A stretch of DNA of 40,349 nt from Stenotrophomonas tumulicola (lineage in GTDB: Bacteria; Pseudomonadota; Gammaproteobacteria; Xanthomonadales; Xanthomonadaceae), in assembly GCF_014117215.1 (NCBI RefSeq), contig NZ_JACGXS010000016.1, forward strand, positions 1 to 40,349, given 5' to 3'. Shown here one piece after another: positions 31,535 through 39,490 of this stretch (position 1 is its first letter; the number at the start of each line of letters is the position of its first letter). The notes under the pieces were generated by a model. It saw only the letters and a list, made by a program, of their open reading frames with translations, was not told the DNA's origin and searched no databases. The position numbers and the translations under genes are program-made.

Positions 31535-33760
31535 TCAGTCGTCGATGGATTTCAGGTTGTCGTAGAAGAAGCGCTCATCGCGCTCGCTGGTGACGTTGTA
31601 CAACTGGTACCTGCGCGACAGCATCGCGCCACCGTCACGGATCAGCGGATTCCAGTTGATGTTGGCGCGTCCACGTGTGGAGCGCGGCAGGACGATATCG
31701 AAGGGAATGCTGAAATAGATGCCCTTGTCGAAGCTGCCTTCACCAAATTCCGCAGCCGATACATCGGTCTTGGTGGCATAGGCGCCCATGGTCACGCCGT
31801 TGTCGAATGCACGGGCGATGTTCAGGGTGGCACCGTAGTCGCCGGCCAGGTAACGGCCCAGCGACAGCGAGCCGACGATGCGTTCCTTGGCATCGAATGA
31901 ATAGTAGAACGTGGCGTGGCCAGTGGTGACGCTGTAATCGCGCAGCCCGAAATGCTGGTCGTAGTCGCGCTGCTTCACCCAGTTGAGGTTGGCGCCTATC
32001 GCCCAGGATTCGCCCATGGGCCGGTATAGCAGTTCGCCACCCACGCCGGCGTACATCCATTCCAGATAGCCCACATATGCCAGGCCGTAGGTATCGCGGC
32101 CCAGGCGGCCTGCCGTATTGAACTGCAGGTTGGGCAGCACGACATCGGACGTGGTCATGTACTGGCGCAGGTCCGTGCGTACCCGTGGCAGGCGGCTGGG
32201 TGCGTCGTACTTGAACTTGTCGTAGTTGTTGAACAGGTCCACGCTGGCGGTGCCGGAAAGCCAGACATTGGGCCGGAAGAAATAACTTGCCGAATAATTG
32301 GCTGCCACCTGGTACAGGATGAAGCCGTCAGGGCCACCCAGGTTCTGGCGATAGCCGACACTGAAGCCGCCATTGAAGGGGTCGCTGGGCGCGCGGTACA
32401 GCACATCACGGGAGATCACCGACGGCGCCTCCAGTTCGGTGCTCCGGCGCAGCACGTCTTCGCTGACGGACCCATCCAGATAGCCTTCCAGCGCCTGCCT
32501 GCTGACCGACATGTCTGCGATGGGCATGCCCAGGCGGGTGCTGCGTACCGTGTACCAGTCGTATTCGTCGCCCAGCGAATTGCTGAGTATCCTGCCTGCG
32601 CGCCCGAGTCCCTTGGCGGCGCTCATGTAGTCCGTCTGGTACCCATCGATGAACAGCTCACCATCCCGGCGGGAAATGGAGTCGACCTTGATTCCCGCGT
32701 TGCTGCGCAGTGCGGATGCAATGGCGCCCCAGTCGGCCTGCTCGCGGGGCTGGCCGGCTTCGGTCGTGGTTCCCGTTGCAGTCGCCGTTCCCGGCGCGGT
32801 CGCCACTTGGCGGGAGACAGCTTCGCCGCCCACACGGGCATCGGGATCGCCGACGCGAACCGGCGGCGGGTCGAACGGCTTTGGCGCCGCACTGGCATGG
32901 CCGGGGTTTCCGCGCAGCGTCAGCGAGAACATCGCGGCATCCCCACGCTCCCAGGCAGCGGTCAGTTCCACGTTCTTGTTGGGAACATAGACCAGGCCGA
33001 CATTGACAGGGGTGTTCTGGGTGAGGTTGTTCCTGCGTGGCTCTCGCTTGTAGTCATTGCCGTCGTATTCCACCTTGACAAGCAGGGCATCCAATGGCGT
33101 CTGCCAGGTCACGCCTCCGAAAATGCCGACGGGCCCCTTGAACATGTTGCTGAGGCCGAACCTGCCGGCTTGGGTGATGTCGCTGTTGGCAATCGGTCGG
33201 CGGTCCTTGTACTTGTCGTCGATTGCGCCGAGTGGATTGGAAAAGTCGCCACGGTTGCCGATATAGCCCGTTGCCAAGCCAACCGATGCGTCGACCGGGC
33301 CAAAGCGCTTGTTCGCCACCAGGTATTCGCTGGAGAAGAAGCCGGTACCACCGATATCGCGGACGCCGAAAGAAACATCTGGTAACCAGCGTGTTTCTTC
33401 CCACAGGCGGACCTTGAAATCGATCGACTTGTCCTTATAGTTCTGGTTTCCGGCAATATCAGTGCCGTATCTAATGTTGGATACGTTGATATAGCGGAAT
33501 GAGGCCTCCAGCCAAGGGAATGGTTGTAGGGTCAAGTTGTAGCGGCTGTACGGCGAATTGTGCGAGGCAGTGAACGCGATATCACCATCCTCTGCCATGC
33601 GCGCGGTAGGTGTCTGCAGCAGGCCAATGCCACCCCATTCGCTGGCGGTTGCCGGCGGCGCCTGCTGGGCATGCAGGGCCGTGGACATCGACATCGCCAG
33701 CGCGGTCAAGGTAATGGCGACAGGGCGATGGGCTTTCGAACGATTCAAGATGCGACTCAT
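31535..33760 (-). CDS. YjbH/GfcD family outer-membrane exopolysaccharide protein
   Basis: 741 aa from ATG 33760, which overlaps the gfcC-like stop (TGATG). A signal peptide ends near TALHAQQ (about residue 32). The mature protein begins with the family's WGGIGLLQTPTARMAEDGDI, then YSRYNLTLQPFPWLEASFRY, KDKSIDFKVRLWEETRWLPD, GGTGFFSSEYLVANKRFG, and in the second half SVGYRQNLGGPDGFILYQ and EWMYAGVGGELLYRP. YjbH proteins are predicted double beta-barrel outer-membrane proteins for group-4-capsule-type polymer export. It has a Thr/Ala-rich linker around residue 300 (VATAPGTATATGTTTEAG). Usual family length is about 700. It is the last gene of the unit. Confidence 0.92.
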   Translation of the reverse strand: MSRILNRSKAHRPVAITLTALAMSMSTALHAQQAPPATASEWGGIGLLQTPTARMAEDGDIAFTASHNSPYSRYNLTLQPFPWLEASFRYINVSNIRYGTDIAGNQNYKDKSIDFKVRLWEETRWLPDVSFGVRDIGGTGFFSSEYLVANKRFGPVDASVGLATGYIGNRGDFSNPLGAIDDKYKDRRPIANSDITQAGRFGLSNMFKGPVGIFGGVTWQTPLDALLVKVEYDGNDYKREPRRNNLTQNTPVNVGLVYVPNKNVELTAAWERGDAAMFSLTLRGNPGHASAAPKPFDPPPVRVGDPDARVGGEAVSRQVATAPGTATATGTTTEAGQPREQADWGAIASALRSNAGIKVDSISRRDGELFIDGYQTDYMSAAKGLGRAGRILSNSLGDEYDWYTVRSTRLGMPIADMSVSRQALEGYLDGSVSEDVLRRSTELEAPSVISRDVLYRAPSDPFNGGFSVGYRQNLGGPDGFILYQVAANYSASYFFRPNVWLSGTASVDLFNNYDKFKYDAPSRLPRVRTDLRQYMTTSDVVLPNLQFNTAGRLGRDTYGLAYVGYLEWMYAGVGGELLYRPMGESWAIGANLNWVKQRDYDQHFGLRDYSVTTGHATFYYSFDAKERIVGSLSLGRYLAGDYGATLNIARAFDNGVTMGAYATKTDVSAAEFGEGSFDKGIYFSIPFDIVLPRSTRGRANINWNPLIRDGGAMLSRRYQLYNVTSERDERFFYDNLKSIDD

Positions 33761-34536
33761 CAAGGCGTGATGGGCTGGGTGGCGATGAACGCCGCGAATT
33801 CGCTGTTGAACGCCTCGTCCACGGCACCCGCCGAGGATTCGGCCAGCGGCACGTACAGGGTGCCACCGGGTGCGATCGGCTGTGGATCAGCGCGGTTCCA
33901 CAGTGCGACGCCCAGCTTCTGGACGTACCCATCGGGCTGGATGACATAGATATCATTGCGATCAGCCGCGGCAGAGGCCGGGCAATCGCGCAGGTAGTCC
34001 TTGGCATCGCGTAGCGGCTCGTGCTGCACGCGACATTCGGCCAGCACGGCGCCCATGACGCGGACCGCCTGCGGGCGGCTGGGCACCACAATGGCATCGC
34101 CAGTGCCCAGCACAGGATTGGATTGCGGCTGCACCTGGATCAGGCGCATATCGAAAGATTGCCGCACACGGCCGGTAGCCGGATGATCATCGAGCCACTG
34201 GGTCAACACGCCAGCGGCCTGCTGGACATCGGCATCAGCGCTGCGCTGCAACAGGGCAAGGTCATGTGCCAAGCCGGCGCGAAGGCGAAACTGCTGCTCC
34301 TTGGCCTGCTGCTTCAGGAGCATCGCTCCCGGCAGGTACGCATCCGGCGCAGGGCGCGCGGCGACCAGCGCATCGGCTAAACGGCCGCCGGGAGGGATAT
34401 CAAATTGCCCGGGTGTGCGGACGTTGCCCGATACCTCAACCCGTACCTGCGCTCCTGCGCTGGTTTCCTGCGCACTTGCTGACAAGGATGCGCAGAAGAG
34501 CAGGGGAGCGATCATCGCTGCTGCCATGCATTTCAT
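33760..34536 (-). CDS. GfcC/YjbG family capsule biosynthesis protein
   Basis: 258 aa with a signal peptide (LLFCASLSASAQ). Periplasmic GfcC-type protein: VEVSGNVRTPGQFDIPPGGRLADAL (beta-grasp domain), MLLKQQAKEQQFRLRAGLA (helical hairpin), a second beta-grasp at NPVLGTGDAIVVPSRPQAVRV, and PDGYVQKLGVALWNRADPQPIAPGGTLYVPL. GfcC structures combine two beta-grasp domains like those of Wza and are needed for group 4 capsule. Start ATG 34536 is 2 bp after the upstream stop. Its stop overlaps yjbH. Confidence 0.9.
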   Translation of the reverse strand: MKCMAAAMIAPLLFCASLSASAQETSAGAQVRVEVSGNVRTPGQFDIPPGGRLADALVAARPAPDAYLPGAMLLKQQAKEQQFRLRAGLAHDLALLQRSADADVQQAAGVLTQWLDDHPATGRVRQSFDMRLIQVQPQSNPVLGTGDAIVVPSRPQAVRVMGAVLAECRVQHEPLRDAKDYLRDCPASAAADRNDIYVIQPDGYVQKLGVALWNRADPQPIAPGGTLYVPLAESSAGAVDEAFNSEFAAFIATQPITP

Positions 34537-34538
34537 GA

Positions 34539-35225
34539 TCAGTCCTTTGCCTGGCGATAAGGCTTCAGTTGCACGAGTTCCACCGCGTAGCCAGGTGCCA
34601 GGTACTGCTTGCTCTTCCAGATGAACCCCGTGGTGGGGTCCGCCCAGTAGATGTTGCGCTCCTTCATGCCGCCGCCCCGCAATACCTCTTCAAACCGTGC
34701 CAGTTCCCGTTTCCGGCCGAGGATCTCGACCGTGTCGGTGCCTGCACGGGTGACGGTTCCCTGCACCTGCACCCCCATCGCGTAGGCGGGCAACCAGTCG
34801 TATTCGCGCTGTACCGTTATCGGGGCGACAACATCGGTCAGGCGGCCAAACGGCGAAGCGCCGATGATGCGGCCCTGCAGGTCACGCCCCAAGCCGGTCG
34901 TCCCCACCAGCAGGCCATTGGCATCCAGGCGGAACACCGCATGGTCAGCGGCATACCAGACCTGCTGGCCTTCATCGATATAGCCCAGCACCATCACGGC
35001 GCTCAGGTCCGGCGTACGGATCTGGGCCTGCGGGAAGCGGTTCGCAGCAACCTGCTCTGGCGATACCTCCACCTGCCGGTTGAACAACAGGCGGAAGGAA
35101 TCGCTGGTACTGCGACTGACTGACGTGCAGCCTGCCAACAGCAATACCAAGGCGACGATCAGGAGGCGCCGGGCCTCCTGGGTCCAAGGCAGTGTTTTGC
35201 CTGTCACAACACGGTGACCCGTCAT
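34539..35225 (-). CDS. YjbF/GfcB family lipoprotein
   Basis: 228 aa. A long basic leader, then a hydrophobic segment ending in the lipobox LLLAGC (Cys about residue 33), so an outer-membrane lipoprotein. Family marks: FRLLFNRQVEVSPEQVAANRF, VVAPITVQREYDWLPAYAMGV, ERNIYWADPTTGFIWKSKQY and YAVELVQLKPYR. YjbF/GfcB works with YjbG and YjbH in exopolysaccharide export. ATG 35225 lies 1 bp after the wza-like stop (TGACATG), so it is translationally coupled. A later GTG in the leader is a possible shorter start. Confidence 0.9.
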   Translation of the reverse strand: MTGHRVVTGKTLPWTQEARRLLIVALVLLLAGCTSVSRSTSDSFRLLFNRQVEVSPEQVAANRFPQAQIRTPDLSAVMVLGYIDEGQQVWYAADHAVFRLDANGLLVGTTGLGRDLQGRIIGASPFGRLTDVVAPITVQREYDWLPAYAMGVQVQGTVTRAGTDTVEILGRKRELARFEEVLRGGGMKERNIYWADPTTGFIWKSKQYLAPGYAVELVQLKPYRQAKD

Positions 35226-35226
35226 G

Positions 35227-36333
35227 TCAGTTGTCTAGATCGTTGCTGGCGCTGGCCGCGTTATTGATGATTGCGGTGAACGGCAGCAACTGGTTCACGA
35301 AGCGATTCCAACGCGTCACGCCGGCAGCGCCGACAAAGACAACATCACCCGGGGAAAGCATGAACTGGCTTCCCACGGCAAATGCGGTGGGGGAGCGTGC
35401 CTCAAGCTGGTATACGACAGAGGGCTCAGCCTGCAGATCCTTGGAGCCGCGAATCACGTAGACGGCGTCGCCCTTGGACGTGGTCTGGCTCAACCCACGC
35501 GCGCGCCCCAATGCCTGGTTCAGCGTCACATCGCCGGTGCGGAAGCTATAAGCGCCGGGCAAGCCCACCTCACCAACGACGAAAATTTCCTTGCGGTCCA
35601 GATAGGGCACAAAGATGGAGTCGCCGTCCTTGAGGAACAGCTGGCGCCCACCGTATTGGTTAGCCAGTGTCTCAAGGTTGATCGTGTAGGTCACCCCATC
35701 ACGGCTCAGGCGGATCCCAGACAGATCGGCCTGTTGCGCGTTCAATCCGGTCTGGCTGATAGCGTCAGCCAAGGTCAGTGGCGACGTTCCCAGCGGGATT
35801 GGGCTGGAACGTTCGGCAGCGCCCGTTACCCAGACCCGCTGGCTGCCATACGTAAATACCGAAACGTCCACCTGTGGAGACTCGATGTACGTCGCCAAGC
35901 GGCGAGTGATCTCTTCCCGGATAGCGGTGGGCGTTTTGCCCTTGGCTTCCACCTTGCCGATGTAGGGGTAGAACAACATGCCATCGCTCTGCACTGTCCG
36001 ACCGGCAAGATTACCCTGCTGCTGGGAGCCTGCCGGAACCGTCAGCTCCGGGTGGTCCCATACCGTGATGTAAAGAACATCGCCCACGCCTACCTTGTAT
36101 TCCTCGGGCGCATAGTCGAAGAGATCAGCAGGCAACACATGCTCGGCCCGCGATGCGCGATCCATGGCGATCAGCTTCGGCGTGATGGTGACCATTTCCA
36201 ATTGGCCATCGTCGCTTTGCCGGTCGCGGGACACGTCGCTATGGCGCAGGTGCTGGCCCGGGGACAGCGCGCAACCGGACAAGGTGGCGGACGCTAACAC
36301 GACGGCTGCGATGCAGGAGAATTTTGTTTTCAT
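35227..36333 (-). CDS. Wza-type polysaccharide export outer-membrane lipoprotein
   Basis: 368 aa from ATG 36333 (MKTKFSCIAAVVL), chosen because the signal peptide with lipobox ATLSGC starts there. Polysaccharide export (PES) domain: EYKVGVGDVLYITVWDHPEL, QSDGMLFYPYIGKVEAKGKT, ATYIESPQVDVSVFTYGSQRVWVTGAAE. SLBB-type beta-grasp repeats follow, with FLKDGDSIFVPYLDRKEIFVVGEVGLPGAYS and FMLSPGDVVFVGAAGVTRW. The C-terminal amphipathic helix that forms the outer-membrane pore is plausible at RWNRFVNQLLPFTAIINNAA. It would form the octameric export channel with the Yjb partners. It is placed between the yjbE-like gene and yjbF, an order unlike E. coli yjbEFGH. Confidence 0.94.
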   Translation of the reverse strand: MKTKFSCIAAVVLASATLSGCALSPGQHLRHSDVSRDRQSDDGQLEMVTITPKLIAMDRASRAEHVLPADLFDYAPEEYKVGVGDVLYITVWDHPELTVPAGSQQQGNLAGRTVQSDGMLFYPYIGKVEAKGKTPTAIREEITRRLATYIESPQVDVSVFTYGSQRVWVTGAAERSSPIPLGTSPLTLADAISQTGLNAQQADLSGIRLSRDGVTYTINLETLANQYGGRQLFLKDGDSIFVPYLDRKEIFVVGEVGLPGAYSFRTGDVTLNQALGRARGLSQTTSKGDAVYVIRGSKDLQAEPSVVYQLEARSPTAFAVGSQFMLSPGDVVFVGAAGVTRWNRFVNQLLPFTAIINNAASASNDLDN

Positions 36334-36360
36334 GGAGGTAGGCTGGTTTCCGGCAGGCAT

Positions 36361-36393
36361 AAAAAACCCTCGCCAAGCATCGCCCGGCGAGGG
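36361..36393 (-). terminator. Intrinsic terminator between the yjbE-like and wza-like genes
   Basis: On the minus strand CCCTCGCC and GGCGAGGG pair across a loop of about 11 nt and are followed directly by TTTTTTA, a textbook rho-independent terminator. It lies after the small gene's stop and 28 bp before the wza-like start. Confidence 0.85.
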
Positions 36394-36416
36394 CTTCGAT
36401 TCAAGCTACGGGACAA

Positions 36417-36704
36417 TCAGCCGCCGGTACCACCCGTGCCGCCAGTGCCGCCGGTACCACCCGTGCCGCCAGTACCATCATCGCCATCACCGCTGTCGTC
36501 GGTGCTGTCGCCGGCAATGCTGTACAGCACGGCGCCGGTAGCGATGGTTGCAACGACTGCACCAGTGATCTGCGCAGCCGAATAGCGGGAAGCGTCGGGG
36601 CCGGCAACTTCGGTGCTCGGCTCCTGCGGCTCCTGCGGCGCTTCCTGTGCCAGGACCGGGGAAGAAAGACCCACGAGGGCCAGTACTGCAAACATCTTGT
36701 TCAT
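36417..36704 (-). CDS. YjbE/GfcA-like small secreted Gly-rich protein
   Basis: 95 aa. Signal peptide MNKMFAVLALVGLSSPVLAQ (cleavage after AQ), a Pro/Glu-rich stretch, one hydrophobic segment (AQITGAVVATIATGAVLYSIAG, about residues 45-66), then a Asp-rich turn and a C-terminal run of GTG/GTGG repeats. This matches YjbE/GfcA, the small first gene of yjb/gfc operons, whose role in polymer secretion is unclear. The DNA coding the repeats contains two 27-bp direct copies (CCGCCGGTACCACCCGTGCC and onward), so its length may vary. AGGAG precedes ATG 36704. A terminator follows, so this short transcript should be more abundant than the rest. Confidence 0.85.
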   Translation of the reverse strand: MNKMFAVLALVGLSSPVLAQEAPQEPQEPSTEVAGPDASRYSAAQITGAVVATIATGAVLYSIAGDSTDDSGDGDDGTGGTGGTGGTGGTGGTGG

Positions 36705-36747
36705 AAACGGGGTCTCCTACTCCGCGAGGGGGGTTTCAATCGTCTCT

Positions 36748-36777
36748 ATAGTCGCGGCATCTCGCTTCCGATGTCAA
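36748..36777 (-). promoter_or_regulatory. Possible promoter of the yjbE-like operon
   Basis: On the minus strand TTGACA (36772-36777) is a perfect -35. GACTAT (36748-36753) is a weak -10 at 18 bp. TATAGA (36745-36750) is a better -10 but at 21 bp. Either would give a 5' UTR of about 35-40 nt. Confidence 0.4.
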
Positions 36778-36828
36778 GGCAAATACGTCAACAAATTGTC
36801 TATAGCGCCAATGAGTTGCGTATTTGCC
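36778..36828. repeat. 10-bp inverted repeat enclosing the FleQ-like box
   Basis: GGCAAATACG (36778-36787) and CGTATTTGCC (36819-36828) are exact inverted copies 31 bp apart. The arms are too far apart for a good hairpin; a looping protein or two dimer half-sites are more likely. Also possible is a transcript-end structure of the PAP2 gene's downstream region. Confidence 0.55.
36787..36800. promoter_or_regulatory. FleQ-box-like site upstream of the yjbE-like operon
   Basis: GTCAACAAATTGTC matches the Pseudomonas FleQ consensus GTCaNTAAAtTGAC at all but two positions. It lies about 10 bp upstream of the -35, and about 90 bp before the start codon. It is enclosed by the long dyad at 36778-36828. 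Confidence 0.55.
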
Positions 36829-36843
36829 AGGATGAACGGGGTC

Positions 36844-37446
36844 TCAAGGTTGATGCAGCGCTGCCCTGTCGAACTCCTTCACGGACCCGGAGAGAGCCTT
36901 GGCCAGCGTCACGACTAGTTGATGCGTGTGAAGCTGAGGAAACGCTATTGGCACGCATGTGCCAATAGCCAGAGCCAGAGCCAGCCATCTGGCTGGAATT
37001 CGCCCTTGGGCCTGAGCGGCTGCGAGGGTTGAAGTGCTGGTCAGGGCGCCCAGGATCCACCCGCTGAACACCTCCGATAAGGAATGAGCACCAAGTGGCA
37101 GCCGGGAATACGCAATGCCTGCGGCCAGCAAAAGTCCAGCCAGAGCGCCCCAGTGCGCTGGTACCCGCCCAGGCGTGGCCATGTAGAACACCACTGGCCA
37201 TATCGCTGCAGAAACCGCAGCGTGCCCGCTGAAGCCAGTGAAGTCGATCCAGGCGATTCCTACGCCCCATCCCAAGAACGCCAGCTTGGAGCTAAGCACC
37301 ACGCCCCCCAGCGTCGCCAGACCCAGTGCCCATCGGGCGGGCCAGCGGTGCATCTGCCATAGGCCTGCGCCGATTAGAATCGAGGCAGTTGGCAGAAGCG
37401 CGCGGCTATCGCCCAACAGGGAAAGAATGTGCCAGATGGATTGCAT
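36844..37446 (-). CDS. PAP2 superfamily phosphatase, membrane
   Basis: 200 aa, several membrane segments (residues about 15-31, 39-60, 98-112, 125-145, 155-170). Phosphatase motifs 2 and 3 are clear: GFSGHAAVSAA (SGH, about residues 71-81) and YSRLPLGAHSLSEVFSGW (R...GxH...E). Motif 1 (K-x6-RP) is degenerate, with only a Lys in SSKLAFLGWG. Members hydrolyse lipid phosphates such as undecaprenyl pyrophosphate or phosphatidic acid. Next to an exopolysaccharide locus, recycling of the undecaprenyl carrier is an attractive guess but only inference. ATG 37446 has a weak ribosome site. Confidence 0.85.
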   Translation of the reverse strand: MQSIWHILSLLGDSRALLPTASILIGAGLWQMHRWPARWALGLATLGGVVLSSKLAFLGWGVGIAWIDFTGFSGHAAVSAAIWPVVFYMATPGRVPAHWGALAGLLLAAGIAYSRLPLGAHSLSEVFSGWILGALTSTSTLAAAQAQGRIPARWLALALAIGTCVPIAFPQLHTHQLVVTLAKALSGSVKEFDRAALHQP

Positions 37447-37561
37447 TAAATGTACAGAGGGGGCGCGACAGCATACGTGGACCTAGCGCCTGCTTACTGA
37501 CCGTGCGCTATCCACGGTAGTGCTTAGCGTTCGCAGCCTGTATCCTTCACATCCTCGATCT

Positions 37562-37638
37562 GGCCCCGTAGCTCAGCTGGATAGAGCGTCCCCCTCCTAA
37601 GGGGAAGGTCGCCCGTTCGAATCGGGCCGGGGTCACCA
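37562..37638 (+). tRNA. tRNA-Arg (anticodon CCU)
   Basis: Full cloverleaf of 77 nt: acceptor GGCCCCG/CGGGGTC, D stem GCTC/GAGC, anticodon stem TCCCC/GGGGA with loop CTCCTAA (anticodon CCT, codon AGG), T arm GCCCG-TTCGAAT-CGGGC, and encoded CCA. This minor tRNA is a frequent integration target. An integrase remnant and phage genes follow directly. Confidence 0.96.
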
Positions 37639-37730
37639 GAAATCAACTATTTACGTTGATTTAAGATGTGCCAGATTTCCATATATATCCGTTATCCACA
37701 GCATTTGGTCACAGTAGTCACGGTGACCAA

Positions 37731-37964
37731 TCAATAAGTTAGCTTCGCTACTGCTTCGTCATCGCCCTCAGGCGTGAGGTGGGCGTAGTACTTCTCCGTG
37801 GTGGCATAGTCGGAGTGGCCGGCCAGAATCTGGACGCGCCGCAGGGGTACGCCGGCGATCACCATGTGGGCGCAGAAGGTGTGCCGAAGCCGGTGAAGGC
37901 TCCCGCCGATGCCAGCAACTTTTGAGTCGGTGCTGAACCAATCGCTCACCGTGTCCTTGTGCAC
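37731..37964 (-). pseudogene. Phage tyrosine integrase, C-terminal fragment
   Basis: About 77 residues with the last two catalytic boxes: LHRLRHTFCAHMVIAGVPL (H-x-x-R) and ILAGHSDYATTEKYYAHL (G-H and Tyr nucleophile). The frame stays open a few codons further (ADPLVSVHKDT), but the first 200 or more residues are gone. It ends at 37731, 93 bp from the tRNA, with a hairpin (TTGGTCAC/GTGACCAA, 37705-37730) at its 3' end. Confidence 0.88.
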
Positions 37965-37972
37965 GCTGACCA

Positions 37973-38584
37973 GTGGATCGGCGGTTGCCGGGCATTCCGA
38001 ACCCGACGAAGGTGGAGACGTTCGAGCTGCAGGGCGTTGGCGACTGCAACCGCGCCTGGCGAATCGGCATGCGCCGGCTGATGAAGCATCAGGGCCAGCG
38101 CCTGACCTACCCCACCAAGACCGAGATAATGGGCCTGGTCTACGAGTACGGCGACCGGGTGAAGCTGACGGACGATATTCCGGGCTCGGGAACCACCAGC
38201 GCCATGATCGAGGATGCCTGGGAAGAAGGCACGCTGGTGGTGGTACAGGTGGGCGAATACCTGGACTGGAGCCAGGCGCAGCCGCGGTGCTTCATTCGGT
38301 TCCGGGACGGCAGCCTGTCGGCGGTGATCACCCCGACGCGGGTGGACGAACACACCCTGTCGTTCCCGGCCTCGCGGCTGTCGGCCGGCAAGCCGCTGTA
38401 TCAGTGGCTGATGGACGACCCCACCGTCGATTTGCCGGAGCTGATCTTCTGCAGCGACAGCACGCGTCTGGGCTATGACGCGGTGATCGATGAGCTTGTG
38501 CCGGGCGATGACGGTTCGGTTGACGTGACCGCGCTGCAGTACGACCCGGCTTTCTATCAGTACGACGACGCGAACGCGCCGTAA
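37973..38584 (+). pseudogene. Phage tail protein (host-specificity/TipJ-like), C-terminal fragment
   Basis: 203 residues from a GTG-type start, beginning MDRRLPGIPNPTKVETFELQ. The stretch DCNRAWRIGMRRLMKHQGQRL followed by YEYGDRVKLTDDIPGSGTTS is typical of the C-terminal third of phage tail-tip/receptor-binding proteins (TipJ, J-like). The start lies in the integrase junction, so the N-terminal part was deleted. It may still be translated but cannot make a working tail tip. It overlaps the integrase fragment's upstream sequence antisense and ends 21 bp before the next tail gene. Confidence 0.75.
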
Positions 38585-38605
38585 CCCCCAACGGAGAGAC
38601 AAGAA

Positions 38606-38995
38606 ATGGCAAACACCGGAACCGGCAAGCCGGTGCCGTCTGATGACGTGCGCGATCTGCTGGCCAATGCGACGAATCTGGATGAGGGAATCAACGGCGC
38701 CGGGGCCACGTGGCTGGACCGGTTCAACAGGCCGCGGCGCAGCTGGAGTGGCCTTGAAGGGGAGGTGGATCAGTTCCTTGCTGAGAATGAGGCGGAGTTT
38801 CGGTCATTTCTGGACAGCAATCGGGTGTATGGCTTCGCTACGTGGGCGGCAGCGAGCGCTGCCGCTGGGGCCGGGCAGTTGCCGGTGGCCAGCACCGCGG
38901 AGGTGGTTGGCGATCTAGGCACTTATGTGGACCCGATTACCGGCGCCGCGGTGAGCAACAGCAGTCGCTACATCATGACCGCCGGCGGCCTCTAA
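38606..38995 (+). pseudogene. Tail-fibre-like protein, N-terminal part ended by an in-frame TAA
   Basis: 129 aa, MANTGTGKPVPSDDVRDLLA at the start, then LDEGINGAGATWLDRFNRPRRSW, a typical N-terminal anchor of phage tail fibres/spikes. The last residues (AAVSNSSRYIMTAGGL) run straight into TAA at 38993. The same frame continues open on the other side (WRSADSLSEKADLSDLDSRV), so a Gln codon changed to stop is the simplest reading. A good ribosome site (GGAGAGAC) precedes ATG 38606. Confidence 0.75.
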
Positions 38996-39490
38996 TGGCG
39001 CAGCGCTGACTCACTGAGTGAGAAGGCCGATCTCTCCGACCTTGATTCGCGCGTTCCGAACCTGCCTGTGACCTCACAGCGCGTGCCAGCAATCATCGAT
39101 GCAGCCTTGAATGTTCTGCTCTATTTCGAAGGAGAGGGCATTTCGTTTTCCAGCCTTGGCGACGCCGGCAAACTGGCCGTGCTGCGCGCGATGATCGATG
39201 AGGGCGTCACTTCCGACGCAATCGACGTGCTTCAGGCCTTGGCGCCGTTGGTCCGTGATTCGGCGGGTAACGTCCCGGCATGGCTGGACAACGGCATGTT
39301 CGATGCAACGGGACTTGGGCCGCGCCTGCAGGCCACGATCAAGTCCTTGGTGCAGCAGCGGCAGTACGGCGCCGCATTTCAGACGCCGCTTCACGCCGAC
39401 GGCCGCACCCTCTGGCGTTACCGTTCCAAGGGAGCGCGGCTGCGGCTCGGGCCCGTTCGACGCCCGCTGATGGTGCGCGGTGGATCATGA
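38996..39490 (+). pseudogene. Continuation of the tail-fibre gene, middle part
   Basis: Same frame as the preceding part: SADSLSEKADLSDLDSRVPN, then a helical domain (VPAIIDAALNVLLYFEGEGI onward), then LHADGRTLWRYRSKGARLRLG. Such a W-R-x-R-x-K...LR-G stretch normally leads into an SGNH domain with its GDS block. Here it ends in unrelated residues and stops at 39490. A GTG at 39068 could start it independently. Confidence 0.65.

Noticed and set aside
37640..37662. AAATCAAC/GTTGATTT hairpin as a terminator of the tRNA
   Set aside because: The stem is perfect but AT-rich with no T-run. It may belong to the phage attachment region.
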